The translations under genes were made by a program, and so were the position numbers. Below the pieces are notes generated by a model. The model was not told where the DNA came from. It made no database searches and saw only the letters and a program-made list of their open reading frames with translations. A DNA stretch of 64,000 nt. Source: Euryarchaeota archaeon UBA256 (GTDB lineage Archaea; Thermoplasmatota; Poseidoniia; Poseidoniales; Poseidoniaceae). This document shows, in pieces, positions 35,201 through 42,892 of the stretch (its first letter is position 1; each line of letters starts with the position of its first letter). The stretch is from contig DACE01000010.1 of NCBI GenBank assembly GCA_002494645.1, positions 80,441 to 144,440 on the forward strand, written 5' to 3'.

Positions 35201-36076
35201 GATTTCTTTTTGGAGTTCTGCGATTTTATCATCAAGTTCAAGTAGTAATTTCTCGCTCTCAGTGTGTTCATCAATGAGATTCTGGCTATTCGAAAGGTAG
35301 CGGTCTCGCTGCTCGACGTGAAAATCCAACTCGTTCTTCATGCTCGCATATCGTGATTGGAGAAGGAGGGTGTTGGTTCGCTGAATCTCATCCGCGACAT
35401 CCTTGGCTTTTTGAGCAACAACCTTCTCTTTTTCGAGTGTTGCCAGTCGGTCAAGTTGTTCCTTCTCCAGCAACCCGATCCGTTCGAGGTAGGTTTCCAC
35501 CATGTCCTTTTGTTTCGTAGCTTTGCGGATTTCATCGTCATATGAGGTGACTCCGGCCACATTGTCCAGAACCTTACGGCGTTCATTGGCAGTCATTTTT
35601 GCAAGACTTGTCACGTCACCTTGGAGAACAATGTTGTATCCGTCTGGGCGGGCGTTGGCAGCGCCGAGGAGTCGATGAAACACCTTCTGTGTGCTGTCTT
35701 CTCCATTCAGCTGGTAGGTTGTTACAGGATTATTCGATGCCGTGAGGCGGATGCGCCGTGACATGCGAATCTCTTCCTTGTCCAAAGGCAATCGGCGGCG
35801 ACCGTTGCCCATGATGGGGTTTGCAAAAACGAGTGTCACGCTACAGTCGCGTGCAGGCTTGGAGTTTTTACCACCGTTAAAAATCAAATCCGCAGAATTT
35901 TGAGCACGAATCACACGGTTGGATTTGGGCCCGAGTACAAATTGAATCGCGTCCCCGCAATTCGATTTGCCTGAACCATTTGGTCCAGTAATCGCAGTGA
36001 AGCCACGGTCAAGGGGGACGGTGACTTCGCCTTTGAACGATTTGAAATTATTCACTTCAAGTGATTTTAGATACAT
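32201..36076 (-). CDS. smc: Chromosome segregation ATPase SMC
   Basis: This 1291-residue protein has the SMC order: N-terminal Walker A GPNGSGKSNCGDAIQF near residues 32-47, a coiled coil from about 165, the hinge at about 520-660 (LEGIIGTIAELC, RVRLVTLRGDLTEAGGAMVG-like, split), a second coiled coil, then the C-terminal signature LSGGEQSMAALAL and Walker B FYYFDEVDQNLD near 1140. It forms the ring ATPase of the condensin with ScpA and ScpB. An acidic, non-conserved tail of about 110 residues follows the ATPase head, longer than usual. GAGAGG lies seven bases before the ATG, and a TATA-like element lies upstream at 36137-36146. Confidence 0.95.
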   Translation of the reverse strand: MYLKSLEVNNFKSFKGEVTVPLDRGFTAITGPNGSGKSNCGDAIQFVLGPKSNRVIRAQNSADLIFNGGKNSKPARDCSVTLVFANPIMGNGRRRLPLDKEEIRMSRRIRLTASNNPVTTYQLNGEDSTQKVFHRLLGAANARPDGYNIVLQGDVTSLAKMTANERRKVLDNVAGVTSYDDEIRKATKQKDMVETYLERIGLLEKEQLDRLATLEKEKVVAQKAKDVADEIQRTNTLLLQSRYASMKNELDFHVEQRDRYLSNSQNLIDEHTESEKLLLELDDKIAELQKEINKLTGGETSELGKAIQELQVRIELNTDRISDAEREDEVEAVELNGALEQRTEANSELERFRAELRSANDALESALRDLNEAQEEEVEIRTALESAGEKNQDLARSLEQAQSKVEASQGALSSAQSDVDRFALEAELIGGQLASAQEEVEELRLALGELDLRGQQLKEDAPEYDREALAAALNKAQQAEAQLAEDRTRVEVKLREAERALSLAKAEMEQKSGAKGLAGGASAVIAARDRGELEGIIGTIAELCAPKESGHEIALATAIGAGMASVVVESDEHAAQAIRWLASNKAGRATFLPLNRLNNTRAGGKSVMTARKPGVIGFAHELLDFDPRIDIAVRFVLRNTLLVDSMSTARKHMGGVRLVTLRGDLTEAGGAMVGGSQRKMSISFGGRIQGASDVEKHTAEVTRYELMEETVRAALREARENQQRLRQQINAMVDDSHATAVREMNAEKKQTNTAYKKAQDVCAGLETKLEQLRIDAQGALKAHDDAQKIYQAAVEGQDAAQQQLEDASPEHLRERMHAANLKRVTATGIKEKADEAIANGQTHEELLLRRVTEIDSRVTALEASALARSERVDNLQAELATDQITLKARKDEQAVFLEENQGLEDERQELTEQRATLRVRNEERLSKAQNNRRLADELIRTITERENELQLMGQELIEAGLSLTAMPENLGNVADVERRLRHLQRRMEGFGNVNMMAIEQYEACQARLALMKDEFATLQKRRKDLIDVTEQLESQRKERLVNVLEQVNENFKKSYKELSDGGRGELFLENPDEPFKAGLELWAQPRGKSSKVSRQQLSGGEQSMAALALIFAIQDYDPSPFYYFDEVDQNLDAYNAERIAKMCRQRSKRAQFIMVTLRKVSLKLADHHIGITHGGDGCSRRILDFDRERAIALGEAALKEAQKDADKNESRIKDAVLATEDMPLVPEDLAVPQSLGGLLPHLSTPEEPTLSGLVERTQEMTEDINERAEVAHQLVEESPVEEASVESVEEA

Positions 36077-36136
36077 CCCTATCCCTCTCAGGAGGGAAAC
36101 AATTCCCTACCTTATTGCGCACACCCGTCCCTTACA

Positions 36137-36146
36137 GGATTTAAAG
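36137..36146 (-). promoter_or_regulatory. Candidate TATA box for the smc-scpA-scpB operon
   Basis: The minus strand reads CTTTAAATCC about 66 bases before the smc ATG. Transcription starting about 25 bases downstream would leave a leader of about 40 bases that contains the GAGAGG ribosome site. Based on motif and distance only. Confidence 0.4.
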
Positions 36147-36210
36147 AATGCGAACAACGGCGGCTCAGTCACGCGCTTTTCCGACCCCTTGAATGAGAGC
36201 CGTGGAGGTT

Positions 36211-36978
36211 TCAAAAGACCCCTAATTGATTGCATTTCTTACATCCAGCGCCTTGGCAATAAGGGCATGTTGCCATCACGAGGAGTTTGCTTCTACGGCG
36301 TTGCATGGCGAGGTTTTTATCCCGCTGAAGGAAACGGGAGCGTTCAACACGGTCCAAGGCTTTCCCATCATGTTGTTCTTTACTGAACGAACCTCGGAAT
36401 TTTCCAGCCTTCTCTCGCCTTCGCTCCAATTTATCACGGGTTTGAACAACAGCCTCTGCTTCCCAGTATTTTGGCCCACGCATCAGGAAGGCACCAAAGG
36501 CGGCGAAGGATATTTGGACAATCCATGGTGATATTTCAATTGGAAAGAAATCAGCGAGCGATTCCGAAGTTGCCGAAGAGGGGAGGAAGCCCAGTCGGTC
36601 CAAGATGGCGAGTGAAAAGAACATGCAACCCACGACAAAACCTGCCTTTCGCAACCGTTTGGCCCAGGCTTTATTCTGAGGCAATTCAAGGCGCCCCGCA
36701 AGCAGAATCACCAAACCTTCTGCAAGCATCAACAAATCAGCCCCGGACCATTCCCCTTGCTCACCGAGACAAAACGAGGTATTCATGGTCTCGAGGTCGT
36801 TTTCAATGGTCTCAAATCCACATGCCGGGTCAGCCATCATCATGACATCGAGTTTGTACCCTTCTGCCCCGTTGACGGCCATGGGCGCTACTGCACCGAA
36901 TTGGACATTGGCAAGAACAAAGACGACGATGGCTCCGCCGACAAGTGTTCCTAGCATTCTTCGCATCGCTCGCCCCAT
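36211..36978 (-). CDS. Membrane protein with a C-terminal DnaJ-like cysteine motif
   Basis: I use the ATG at 36976-36978 (255 residues); a TTG two codons upstream is possible. The protein has a first hydrophobic helix near residues 9-28, an exported loop with two Cys, two helices in the middle (about 75-95 and 108-130) and a fourth near 148-165, then a basic cytoplasmic region. The last 20 residues read CPYCQGAGCKKCNQLG, a CxxCxGxGCxxC pattern like the DnaJ/RING-type zinc repeat, which probably binds one zinc. I cannot assign a function. It follows the smc operon region on the same strand and is divergent from nadB with 67 bases between them. Confidence 0.7.
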   Translation of the reverse strand: MGRAMRRMLGTLVGGAIVVFVLANVQFGAVAPMAVNGAEGYKLDVMMMADPACGFETIENDLETMNTSFCLGEQGEWSGADLLMLAEGLVILLAGRLELPQNKAWAKRLRKAGFVVGCMFFSLAILDRLGFLPSSATSESLADFFPIEISPWIVQISFAAFGAFLMRGPKYWEAEAVVQTRDKLERRREKAGKFRGSFSKEQHDGKALDRVERSRFLQRDKNLAMQRRRSKLLVMATCPYCQGAGCKKCNQLGVF

Positions 36979-37045
36979 TCTCAACCAAAGGAACTGACTT
37001 CATAGTGATATCGCGAAACAACAACCCTTAGGTTCAGCCATCATC

Positions 37046-38728
37046 ATGAAGAAGGATGAGGTTGAGGCCGAAATACCCCGAGGTTTTGACATGGCCCACA
37101 TCGTCATCATCGGCAGCGGAATTGCCGGACTTTTTGCAGCAGGCACGCTTGCCGATGCAGGACATCAGGTCACAGTTGTCACGAAACAACGGACCAGAGA
37201 CTCATCAACGAATTGGGCACAGGGCGGGATTGCTGCGATCCTCGACAAAACCAATGCGAACGAAATGGAGGCGCATGTCCAAGACACGTTAGCATCAGGT
37301 GACGGACATTGCGATGAACCAACCGTTCGAGCTATCATTTCAGATGCGGGAGAACGAATTCGTGATTTGATTCGAATCGGTGTTGAATTTGAGAAGGAAG
37401 TGGATGGTTCATTTTCTTTGGCAAAGGAAGGTGGTCATTCAACGCCCCGAATTCTGCACGCCAAAGACGCTACTGGCAAGGAGATTGAACGCGCACTTTC
37501 GGCCTACGCCGAGGCACATTCTGGCATTAAATTGCGCCCCAATACACTGGCGATTGACCTTATTCAACGCACACACGGCCAACCCAATCACGGCATTGCA
37601 GGCGTATGGTGCCTTGACCAAGTTACTCACGAAGTGTTGACCATTGAAGCCGATGCAATCGTCCTGGCAACCGGTGGTGTAGGTCGCTTGTGGAAACAAA
37701 CCACAAACCCCTCTGTAGCCACAGGTGATGGTTTGGCGATGGCCTATAGAGCGGGCGCCTGCGTTCAAGATTTGGCATATATCCAATTTCACCCCACCGC
37801 CTTACATTCTTCCTATGCTCGTCCTTTTCTCATCAGCGAAGCCTTGCGAGGAAAGGGTGCAGTTTTACTTGACCACCGAGGTTTAGAGGATTGGAAGCAG
37901 GCATGCCTTGATGCTCTCGACAATGGGGATGATGCCCCCTCTCCTGAGGCATATTCGTTCACCTATGCACATTCACCCCACGGCTCAATGGCTACCCGAG
38001 ACATTGTGGCTAGGGCAATCGATCAGCAACTCAAGAAAAACGCAAATGCGCACGTCTATCTCGTGACCTCACACCTCGATGGGCAATTGCTCAAGGATAA
38101 ATTTCCAACCATCACCAAGCGTCTGGCAATTGAAGGCTTGGAACTCGGAAAGGACCCCATTCCCGTTGTACCGGCGGCTCATTACATGGTAGGTGGAATA
38201 CGCGTTGACTCGATTGGGCGAGCCTATGTGCGTGATGAAGATGAAAACATGCCGCATCTCTATGCCATCGGCGAGGTAGCCTGTACCGGCATGCACGGAG
38301 CCAATCGTCTGGCATCAAACAGTTTGTTGGAGGCTGTTGTCTACGCTCACCGTGTTGCCACGCACCTGATTCAATCACCTCCCAACACGTATACAGGAAC
38401 CCATCCAACATGGCGAGCAGAGGGTACGACCAATCTTGAAGAGCATGCAACGGTGGCACACGACCGAATGAGTTTGGTGAATACCATGTCACAAGAAGTT
38501 GGTATCGTTCGTACGAATCAACGCCTCAAACGTGCAAAGCGTCGTTTGTCACTCTTCAATGAAGAAATTGATCTCATTTGGAGGGCATCACGACCTGCAC
38601 GGGAAATCGTGGAACTTCGAAACCTCGCACTGATTGGTAGGTTGGTTGTTGATGATGCTTTGAGCAAGAAAGCAAATGCTGGTTTGCATTACAACATTGA
38701 CCTCGTCAAGGATGACAAGCGAGAATAA
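37046..38728 (+). CDS. nadB: L-aspartate oxidase
   Basis: This 560-residue flavoprotein oxidises L-aspartate to iminoaspartate, the first step of the aspartate route to NAD. Motifs: HIVIIGSGIAGLFAAGTLAD near residues 18-37 (dinucleotide fold), SSTNWAQGGIAAIL near 54-67, GGHSTPRILHAKDATG near 128-143, ATGGVGRLW, FHPTAL, and HYMVGGIRVDSIGRAY, then a C-terminal RASRPAREIVELRNL helix. It resembles the succinate dehydrogenase/fumarate reductase flavoprotein family, but the TNWAQGGI and HYMVGG motifs favour NadB. An ATG at 37091 with GAGG upstream would remove 15 charged residues and may be the true start. NadA and NadC are not in the window. The 3' end overlaps panE by 23 bases. Confidence 0.92.
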   Translation: MKKDEVEAEIPRGFDMAHIVIIGSGIAGLFAAGTLADAGHQVTVVTKQRTRDSSTNWAQGGIAAILDKTNANEMEAHVQDTLASGDGHCDEPTVRAIISDAGERIRDLIRIGVEFEKEVDGSFSLAKEGGHSTPRILHAKDATGKEIERALSAYAEAHSGIKLRPNTLAIDLIQRTHGQPNHGIAGVWCLDQVTHEVLTIEADAIVLATGGVGRLWKQTTNPSVATGDGLAMAYRAGACVQDLAYIQFHPTALHSSYARPFLISEALRGKGAVLLDHRGLEDWKQACLDALDNGDDAPSPEAYSFTYAHSPHGSMATRDIVARAIDQQLKKNANAHVYLVTSHLDGQLLKDKFPTITKRLAIEGLELGKDPIPVVPAAHYMVGGIRVDSIGRAYVRDEDENMPHLYAIGEVACTGMHGANRLASNSLLEAVVYAHRVATHLIQSPPNTYTGTHPTWRAEGTTNLEEHATVAHDRMSLVNTMSQEVGIVRTNQRLKRAKRRLSLFNEEIDLIWRASRPAREIVELRNLALIGRLVVDDALSKKANAGLHYNIDLVKDDKRE

Positions 38729-39635
38729 GCGAGGTCATGAGTTGATTCACGGGCACCTCGAGCCCGTGGCCTTCAGCGATTCTGACAATCGCTTGGTTCA
38801 GTGATTCAATCTCCGTTGCTCTACCTCGTTTGATGTCCTGTAGCATGCTGCAGGAATTTTCTCGTGTCGATTCGAGAACCTGGCGGAGAAGATGTTCAAA
38901 ACCTGCCTCATCAACCACGCTAATTCGCTCCAAGCGGGCTACCTTTGCTGCCTCGCGGTAAATGGCCATGCAGGCGTCAAACAATCCTGCTGAAAGCAAC
39001 GCCCCGTTTTTCACCCCAGCGAGGGCTGCGAGAGGATTGATGGACAGATTCAGCAGAACCTTGCCCCAAATCATTTCGTCTGCATCGGGCATCAATATGG
39101 GTGAAAGAGAGGCGGATTCAAGAAGTTGAACAAGGCTCTCAACTGATGCGGGAGTGGGTCCAAAGGGAGTTGAGGCGAGATGAAGTTCGCCTTGACCTGC
39201 CCACCGAACAAGTCCTTCGATTTCCTTGTAGGCGCCATGCGTTGTAGTTGCAGCAAGCGTACGATGTTGGCCAACGTATTGGGCAAGGGTCTGAAAGTGG
39301 CCCAGCCCGTTGGAAAGGGCAAAGGCGACCCCTGTTTCCTTGAGTAAGGTTGCAGCAAGAGGGGCTAGCGAGACCACATCATAGGCTTTGGAAGCGATGA
39401 TGACGACGTCAGAACCAGCAACAAGTTCCTCCGGGAGTGGTAATTCCTCTACTGAGTGCAAAAAGCGTTCTGCTGCATGGGATCCGAGACCAAAACCATC
39501 GACCTCCAGTCCTTCAAGGATGACCCGTGCACCCCGCTCTCCTCTTCCGTGAAGGTGAATCTCATGGTTAGTTTGCGCTAGGGACGCTCCTAGAAGAGTA
39601 CCGATTGAACCAATTCCAAGAATGGATATGCGCAT
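38706..39635 (-). CDS. panE: 2-dehydropantoate 2-reductase
   Basis: This 309-residue NADPH enzyme reduces ketopantoate to pantoate for coenzyme A synthesis. The Rossmann motif GIGSIGTLLGA lies near residues 7-17. Others are IIASKAYD near 80, the AFALSNGLGH segment near 105, KVLLNLSINPLAALAGVKNG near 191-210 (catalytic Lys), and SSCSMLQDIKRGRATEIES-like NSCSMLQDIKRGRATE near 263. The order and spacing fit the ApbA/PanE family. The stop overlaps nadB. The site-2-protease-like gene on the same strand ends upstream of its window with a 9-base gap. Confidence 0.9.
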   Translation of the reverse strand: MRISILGIGSIGTLLGASLAQTNHEIHLHGRGERGARVILEGLEVDGFGLGSHAAERFLHSVEELPLPEELVAGSDVVIIASKAYDVVSLAPLAATLLKETGVAFALSNGLGHFQTLAQYVGQHRTLAATTTHGAYKEIEGLVRWAGQGELHLASTPFGPTPASVESLVQLLESASLSPILMPDADEMIWGKVLLNLSINPLAALAGVKNGALLSAGLFDACMAIYREAAKVARLERISVVDEAGFEHLLRQVLESTRENSCSMLQDIKRGRATEIESLNQAIVRIAEGHGLEVPVNQLMTSLILACHP

Positions 39636-39644
39636 AGGAATACC

Positions 39645-42176
39645 TCATTGATAACTGGCCAGGTGGAGGACCACCGTACCTGCATCGTAAGTCAACCACA
39701 TGGTTGCAAGAGGTTCTTGAGGTGGAGAAAGTGTCAGCGTCGTGCTGCCTGATGAAAGTGCATCACCGTCCCAGTCATGCGTCCAGTCATCTCCAAATCC
39801 ACCCTCTCTTGCCAAACGGAAAGGAACCGATTCATTGGTTGGGTTGTGGAAGGTGATCGAATCCATACCTGCGTTGAGGAATGTCCCATTATAGGCGATT
39901 GCCCAAGGAGTTGTCCAAAACCGAGTGGTCGAATTCATCCAAGTCACGAGGAGTTCTGGCCCGTTCATGGCGGTAAAATTCAACCGAGGGTACGGTGAAA
40001 AAGGGTCATTACATACGGTGATGTTGGCTCCATTTTCAACGTGAAGCGTTAGATTCTGATCCCCATCAATGACGGGAATTGAACCTACTGAACGGATACT
40101 CGTATCCCAAATCCAAGCTCCTTCTGAGGGGCGAGCAGGTGGACTTACACTGGCGTTGATGGGGCAGAAGGCTTCATTCTCCAACAACACGCCACCTTCA
40201 CCCAAGAGAGCACCCCAAGATTGGAACTCATCACCCGTAATGGTCCAGCCGTCCTCGGGCACATAGGCGATACGCGGCCCACTGGCGGGCAGAAGTGGAG
40301 TGAAGGTGTCGTTATTGATGTGGATGGTGGCCATACTTGGTTCAAACACAAGTGGGTCGAGACCACGTAAACAAAAGACATCGGGCACGTCCAGAAGTGA
40401 TGCATTCATGCCGGATTCACCATCAATTTGAACGAGTGATGTTTGAATTCCTTGGAGTTGGGATTCAGTGATACTAAGGTTGAGTTCAACGGATTGGATG
40501 AGTTCACCAAAAAGGTCAACGCAGCGCAATACTGCATCGCCCGAATAAAGGTCGTACCATGTCTCAGCAGGGACGACTTCGAGAGCAGGACGTACCTGCA
40601 TGGGCTCGATGTAGTAATTGTCATTCATCTCGACAATGTATGAGAAATTCGCTGCAGTCGGTGCCTGAGAACCCACCCAAGTGAGATTTAGCCAGAAAAT
40701 TGCCGTTCGTTGAGGCAACAGGTCCGATCCACACCCAAACCCGTTTATTTGATGCATTGATTCGCCATCACAATCCCATTCAACCTCCCAATTCGTACGT
40801 TGCTGCTCAAAGAGTGCGTGTATGGCGTAGGGTTGCCGCAAGGATGACGGATTGGTAATTCGAACCTCATTATGTGACTTCCAGGTCATGTTCTCATCAA
40901 ACACTGCTAACTCTGGTGATACGAGAACATAGGACATATCGGCATCCCATGATTCATCATGAAGAACGGGCTGTTGTGCAGGCAGTAAAAAGAGGAAGGT
41001 GATGAGTAAAAGCATGCCCATTTTCCGGTGATCATCTTCGCTCAAACCCGATGTCTCGTCCAAGATGAGTGGAATACGGATGTCGTTGCCGAAAAAGAAG
41101 AGGAGTGGTAATAAGAGCGCCAAGACAAGATACCACAACGAGAATCCTCCAAAGACGTCAAACAAATAGGCGAAGAGTAAGATGGTCACAAAAAGAAGGC
41201 TTTGCGTACTTGAACTTCGAGCGTCGAGCAGACCCATTCTCGCAATCAGCAGACGACCTCCTGGGAAGGTCGGAATGGGTAGAAGAGAAATCCAAGAAAA
41301 GAGAATGAGCATGCCACCTGCATGAACGAATGGATGAGCCCATGCCATTCTGATGATGGCATCCTCAGCGATGAATTCTGTTGCGATGAGGCTCAAGAAT
41401 ACTGGTGATACGGTGATAAGCGGCATGGCTGTTGACTCGAGGTACTCTGGCGTGAGGCCAATGCCCAACATCAAGAGAATGATTCCAGCTACACCGAGAA
41501 CGAGTGGCACAGAAAGAGCGGTGTGGCCGAGTGCGGCCCGATTAGGCCAGGGGCGCGCATCCATTCTGGGCATGGTTGGAATCAGAAGAATACCGAAGGG
41601 CCAAAACAGCCACTCCGCGGGGAAAAGACCGAGGGCGTAAAGCGCTATGGTGAAGTCTGGAACAGGCATGATATGTCCGCTGCGAACGCCAAAGCGATGA
41701 GCGATGCGCCGTTGAATAAACGAGGCAAAAAGTAGAACGCCGATAATTGGCAAGGTATAACCGACAAGAGCATCCACAAATGAAGACGAATGAAACCACC
41801 CGTCATCGGGACGAGCCGAACGCATCCACACATCGCCAGCAAGGGTGAGAGTCAAAAACGAGAGCACCCAAAAGAGAAACACGCTGTTCAAGCGTGGGAA
41901 TTGACGTTCTGGAGCGGGAAGTACCGTCAACACCCATTCATCATCCCGTGTTAACTTCGCCATCCATCCCAAGCGTTCGAGATGCTTGTTAATTCTACTC
42001 AATTCTTCATTGATTTCCACTCCATCCTTGGGCATGACGCACCAAGAAGGCCACCTGCCACCGTTATCGCTCAGGATGTGAACGTAGGTTGAGAGGATGG
42101 ATTCAAGCAAATCATGCTGTGTCCAAGCACGCTTGTGATGTGGAAGGGAATCTTCGGCAGTCACTGACTCGTCCAT
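39645..42176 (-). CDS. Catalytically dead site-2-protease (M50)-like membrane protein with large exported domain
   Basis: This 843-residue protein has a cytoplasmic N-terminal region (~85 residues, winged-helix-like), six to eight membrane helices, and a ~430-residue C-terminal exported domain rich in Trp and beta strands. The membrane core aligns with plant EGY1-like M50 proteases: RRIAHRFGVRSGHIMPVPD, then HPFVHAGGMLILFSWISLL and PIPTFPGGRLL near residues 290-322. In real proteases these positions hold HExxH and an LDGG zinc ligand. Here the HExxH position reads ASFIQ and the Asp is Pro (FPGGR), so zinc chemistry is lost. A regulatory or chaperone-like role, as in rhomboid pseudoproteases, is possible. 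Confidence 0.82.
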   Translation of the reverse strand: MDESVTAEDSLPHHKRAWTQHDLLESILSTYVHILSDNGGRWPSWCVMPKDGVEINEELSRINKHLERLGWMAKLTRDDEWVLTVLPAPERQFPRLNSVFLFWVLSFLTLTLAGDVWMRSARPDDGWFHSSSFVDALVGYTLPIIGVLLFASFIQRRIAHRFGVRSGHIMPVPDFTIALYALGLFPAEWLFWPFGILLIPTMPRMDARPWPNRAALGHTALSVPLVLGVAGIILLMLGIGLTPEYLESTAMPLITVSPVFLSLIATEFIAEDAIIRMAWAHPFVHAGGMLILFSWISLLPIPTFPGGRLLIARMGLLDARSSSTQSLLFVTILLFAYLFDVFGGFSLWYLVLALLLPLLFFFGNDIRIPLILDETSGLSEDDHRKMGMLLLITFLFLLPAQQPVLHDESWDADMSYVLVSPELAVFDENMTWKSHNEVRITNPSSLRQPYAIHALFEQQRTNWEVEWDCDGESMHQINGFGCGSDLLPQRTAIFWLNLTWVGSQAPTAANFSYIVEMNDNYYIEPMQVRPALEVVPAETWYDLYSGDAVLRCVDLFGELIQSVELNLSITESQLQGIQTSLVQIDGESGMNASLLDVPDVFCLRGLDPLVFEPSMATIHINNDTFTPLLPASGPRIAYVPEDGWTITGDEFQSWGALLGEGGVLLENEAFCPINASVSPPARPSEGAWIWDTSIRSVGSIPVIDGDQNLTLHVENGANITVCNDPFSPYPRLNFTAMNGPELLVTWMNSTTRFWTTPWAIAYNGTFLNAGMDSITFHNPTNESVPFRLAREGGFGDDWTHDWDGDALSSGSTTLTLSPPQEPLATMWLTYDAGTVVLHLASYQ

Positions 42177-42240
42177 TCATCTGCCCCCCTTGTCAAACCG
42201 GTGAGGCCCATCCCCAATGAATCCCTCGTTAAAGCGGAAC

Positions 42241-42858
42241 TCACTTATTCTTGAATCGCTTCAAACGGAATGTCTCTTCCCGCTCCATTTCTTCAAGACG
42301 AAGTTGGATGAAGACTTTCGCTTCTTCAAGTTCTGGGATGACTTTGAACTCCAAAGCATTGACACGCCGTTTGGTAGCTTCAATTTCAGCAAGAAGGCGC
42401 TTCAATGTAGCCTCCATTTCAGATGCCGTCACGATCTTCTCAATCAGTTCACTGAAGGAATCACTTGCCTCATCAATGTAGGGTGAAGAACCAATAAAAC
42501 CGATTCCTCGCTCAGCAAAGGTTGACTTGAGATTGGTACCAGTCACGCTGGGGACAACCACTCCCATGATGTTGCGGCGTTCAACTTCAACTTCCGGGTG
42601 TGCAGAGTTGGCAATAGCAGCGGCTCGAACGGCCAATCCACCTTCAATGGCATTAGCGAGGTCGATACGAGTTTTGGCCAGTGCATAGGCGGCGGTCAAA
42701 TCTCGCTTGGCTTCAATCATTTCAGCAAGAAGTTGTCTGAATTCATGGAACAAACCGTCACGCTTCATTTTCAGAAGTTTGTAACCGTTTTTTGTTTGTT
42801 TGATACGGCCTTTGAGCTTGATGAGTTCGCTGCGGGTTGGTTTAATGTCCAATGCCAT
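42241..42858 (-). CDS. atpD: A-type ATP synthase subunit D
   Basis: I use the ATG at 42856-42858, with GAGGTGA upstream; the frame extends three codons further. The 205-residue protein is the central-stalk coiled coil, with DIKPTRSELIKLKGRIKQTKNGYKLLK-type opening (short pieces: KPTRSELIKLKGRI, KNGYKLLKMKRDGLF) and an anti-parallel second helix near the C-terminus (EIEATKRRVNALEFKVIPEL). It transmits rotation from the membrane ring to the A3B3 head. Last gene of the atpHIKECFABD operon, 34 bases after atpB. Confidence 0.95.
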   Translation of the reverse strand: MALDIKPTRSELIKLKGRIKQTKNGYKLLKMKRDGLFHEFRQLLAEMIEAKRDLTAAYALAKTRIDLANAIEGGLAVRAAAIANSAHPEVEVERRNIMGVVVPSVTGTNLKSTFAERGIGFIGSSPYIDEASDSFSELIEKIVTASEMEATLKRLLAEIEATKRRVNALEFKVIPELEEAKVFIQLRLEEMEREETFRLKRFKNK

Positions 42859-42892
42859 CGATCTCACCTCGTTCTTCGTTCACCGTTGTCGT

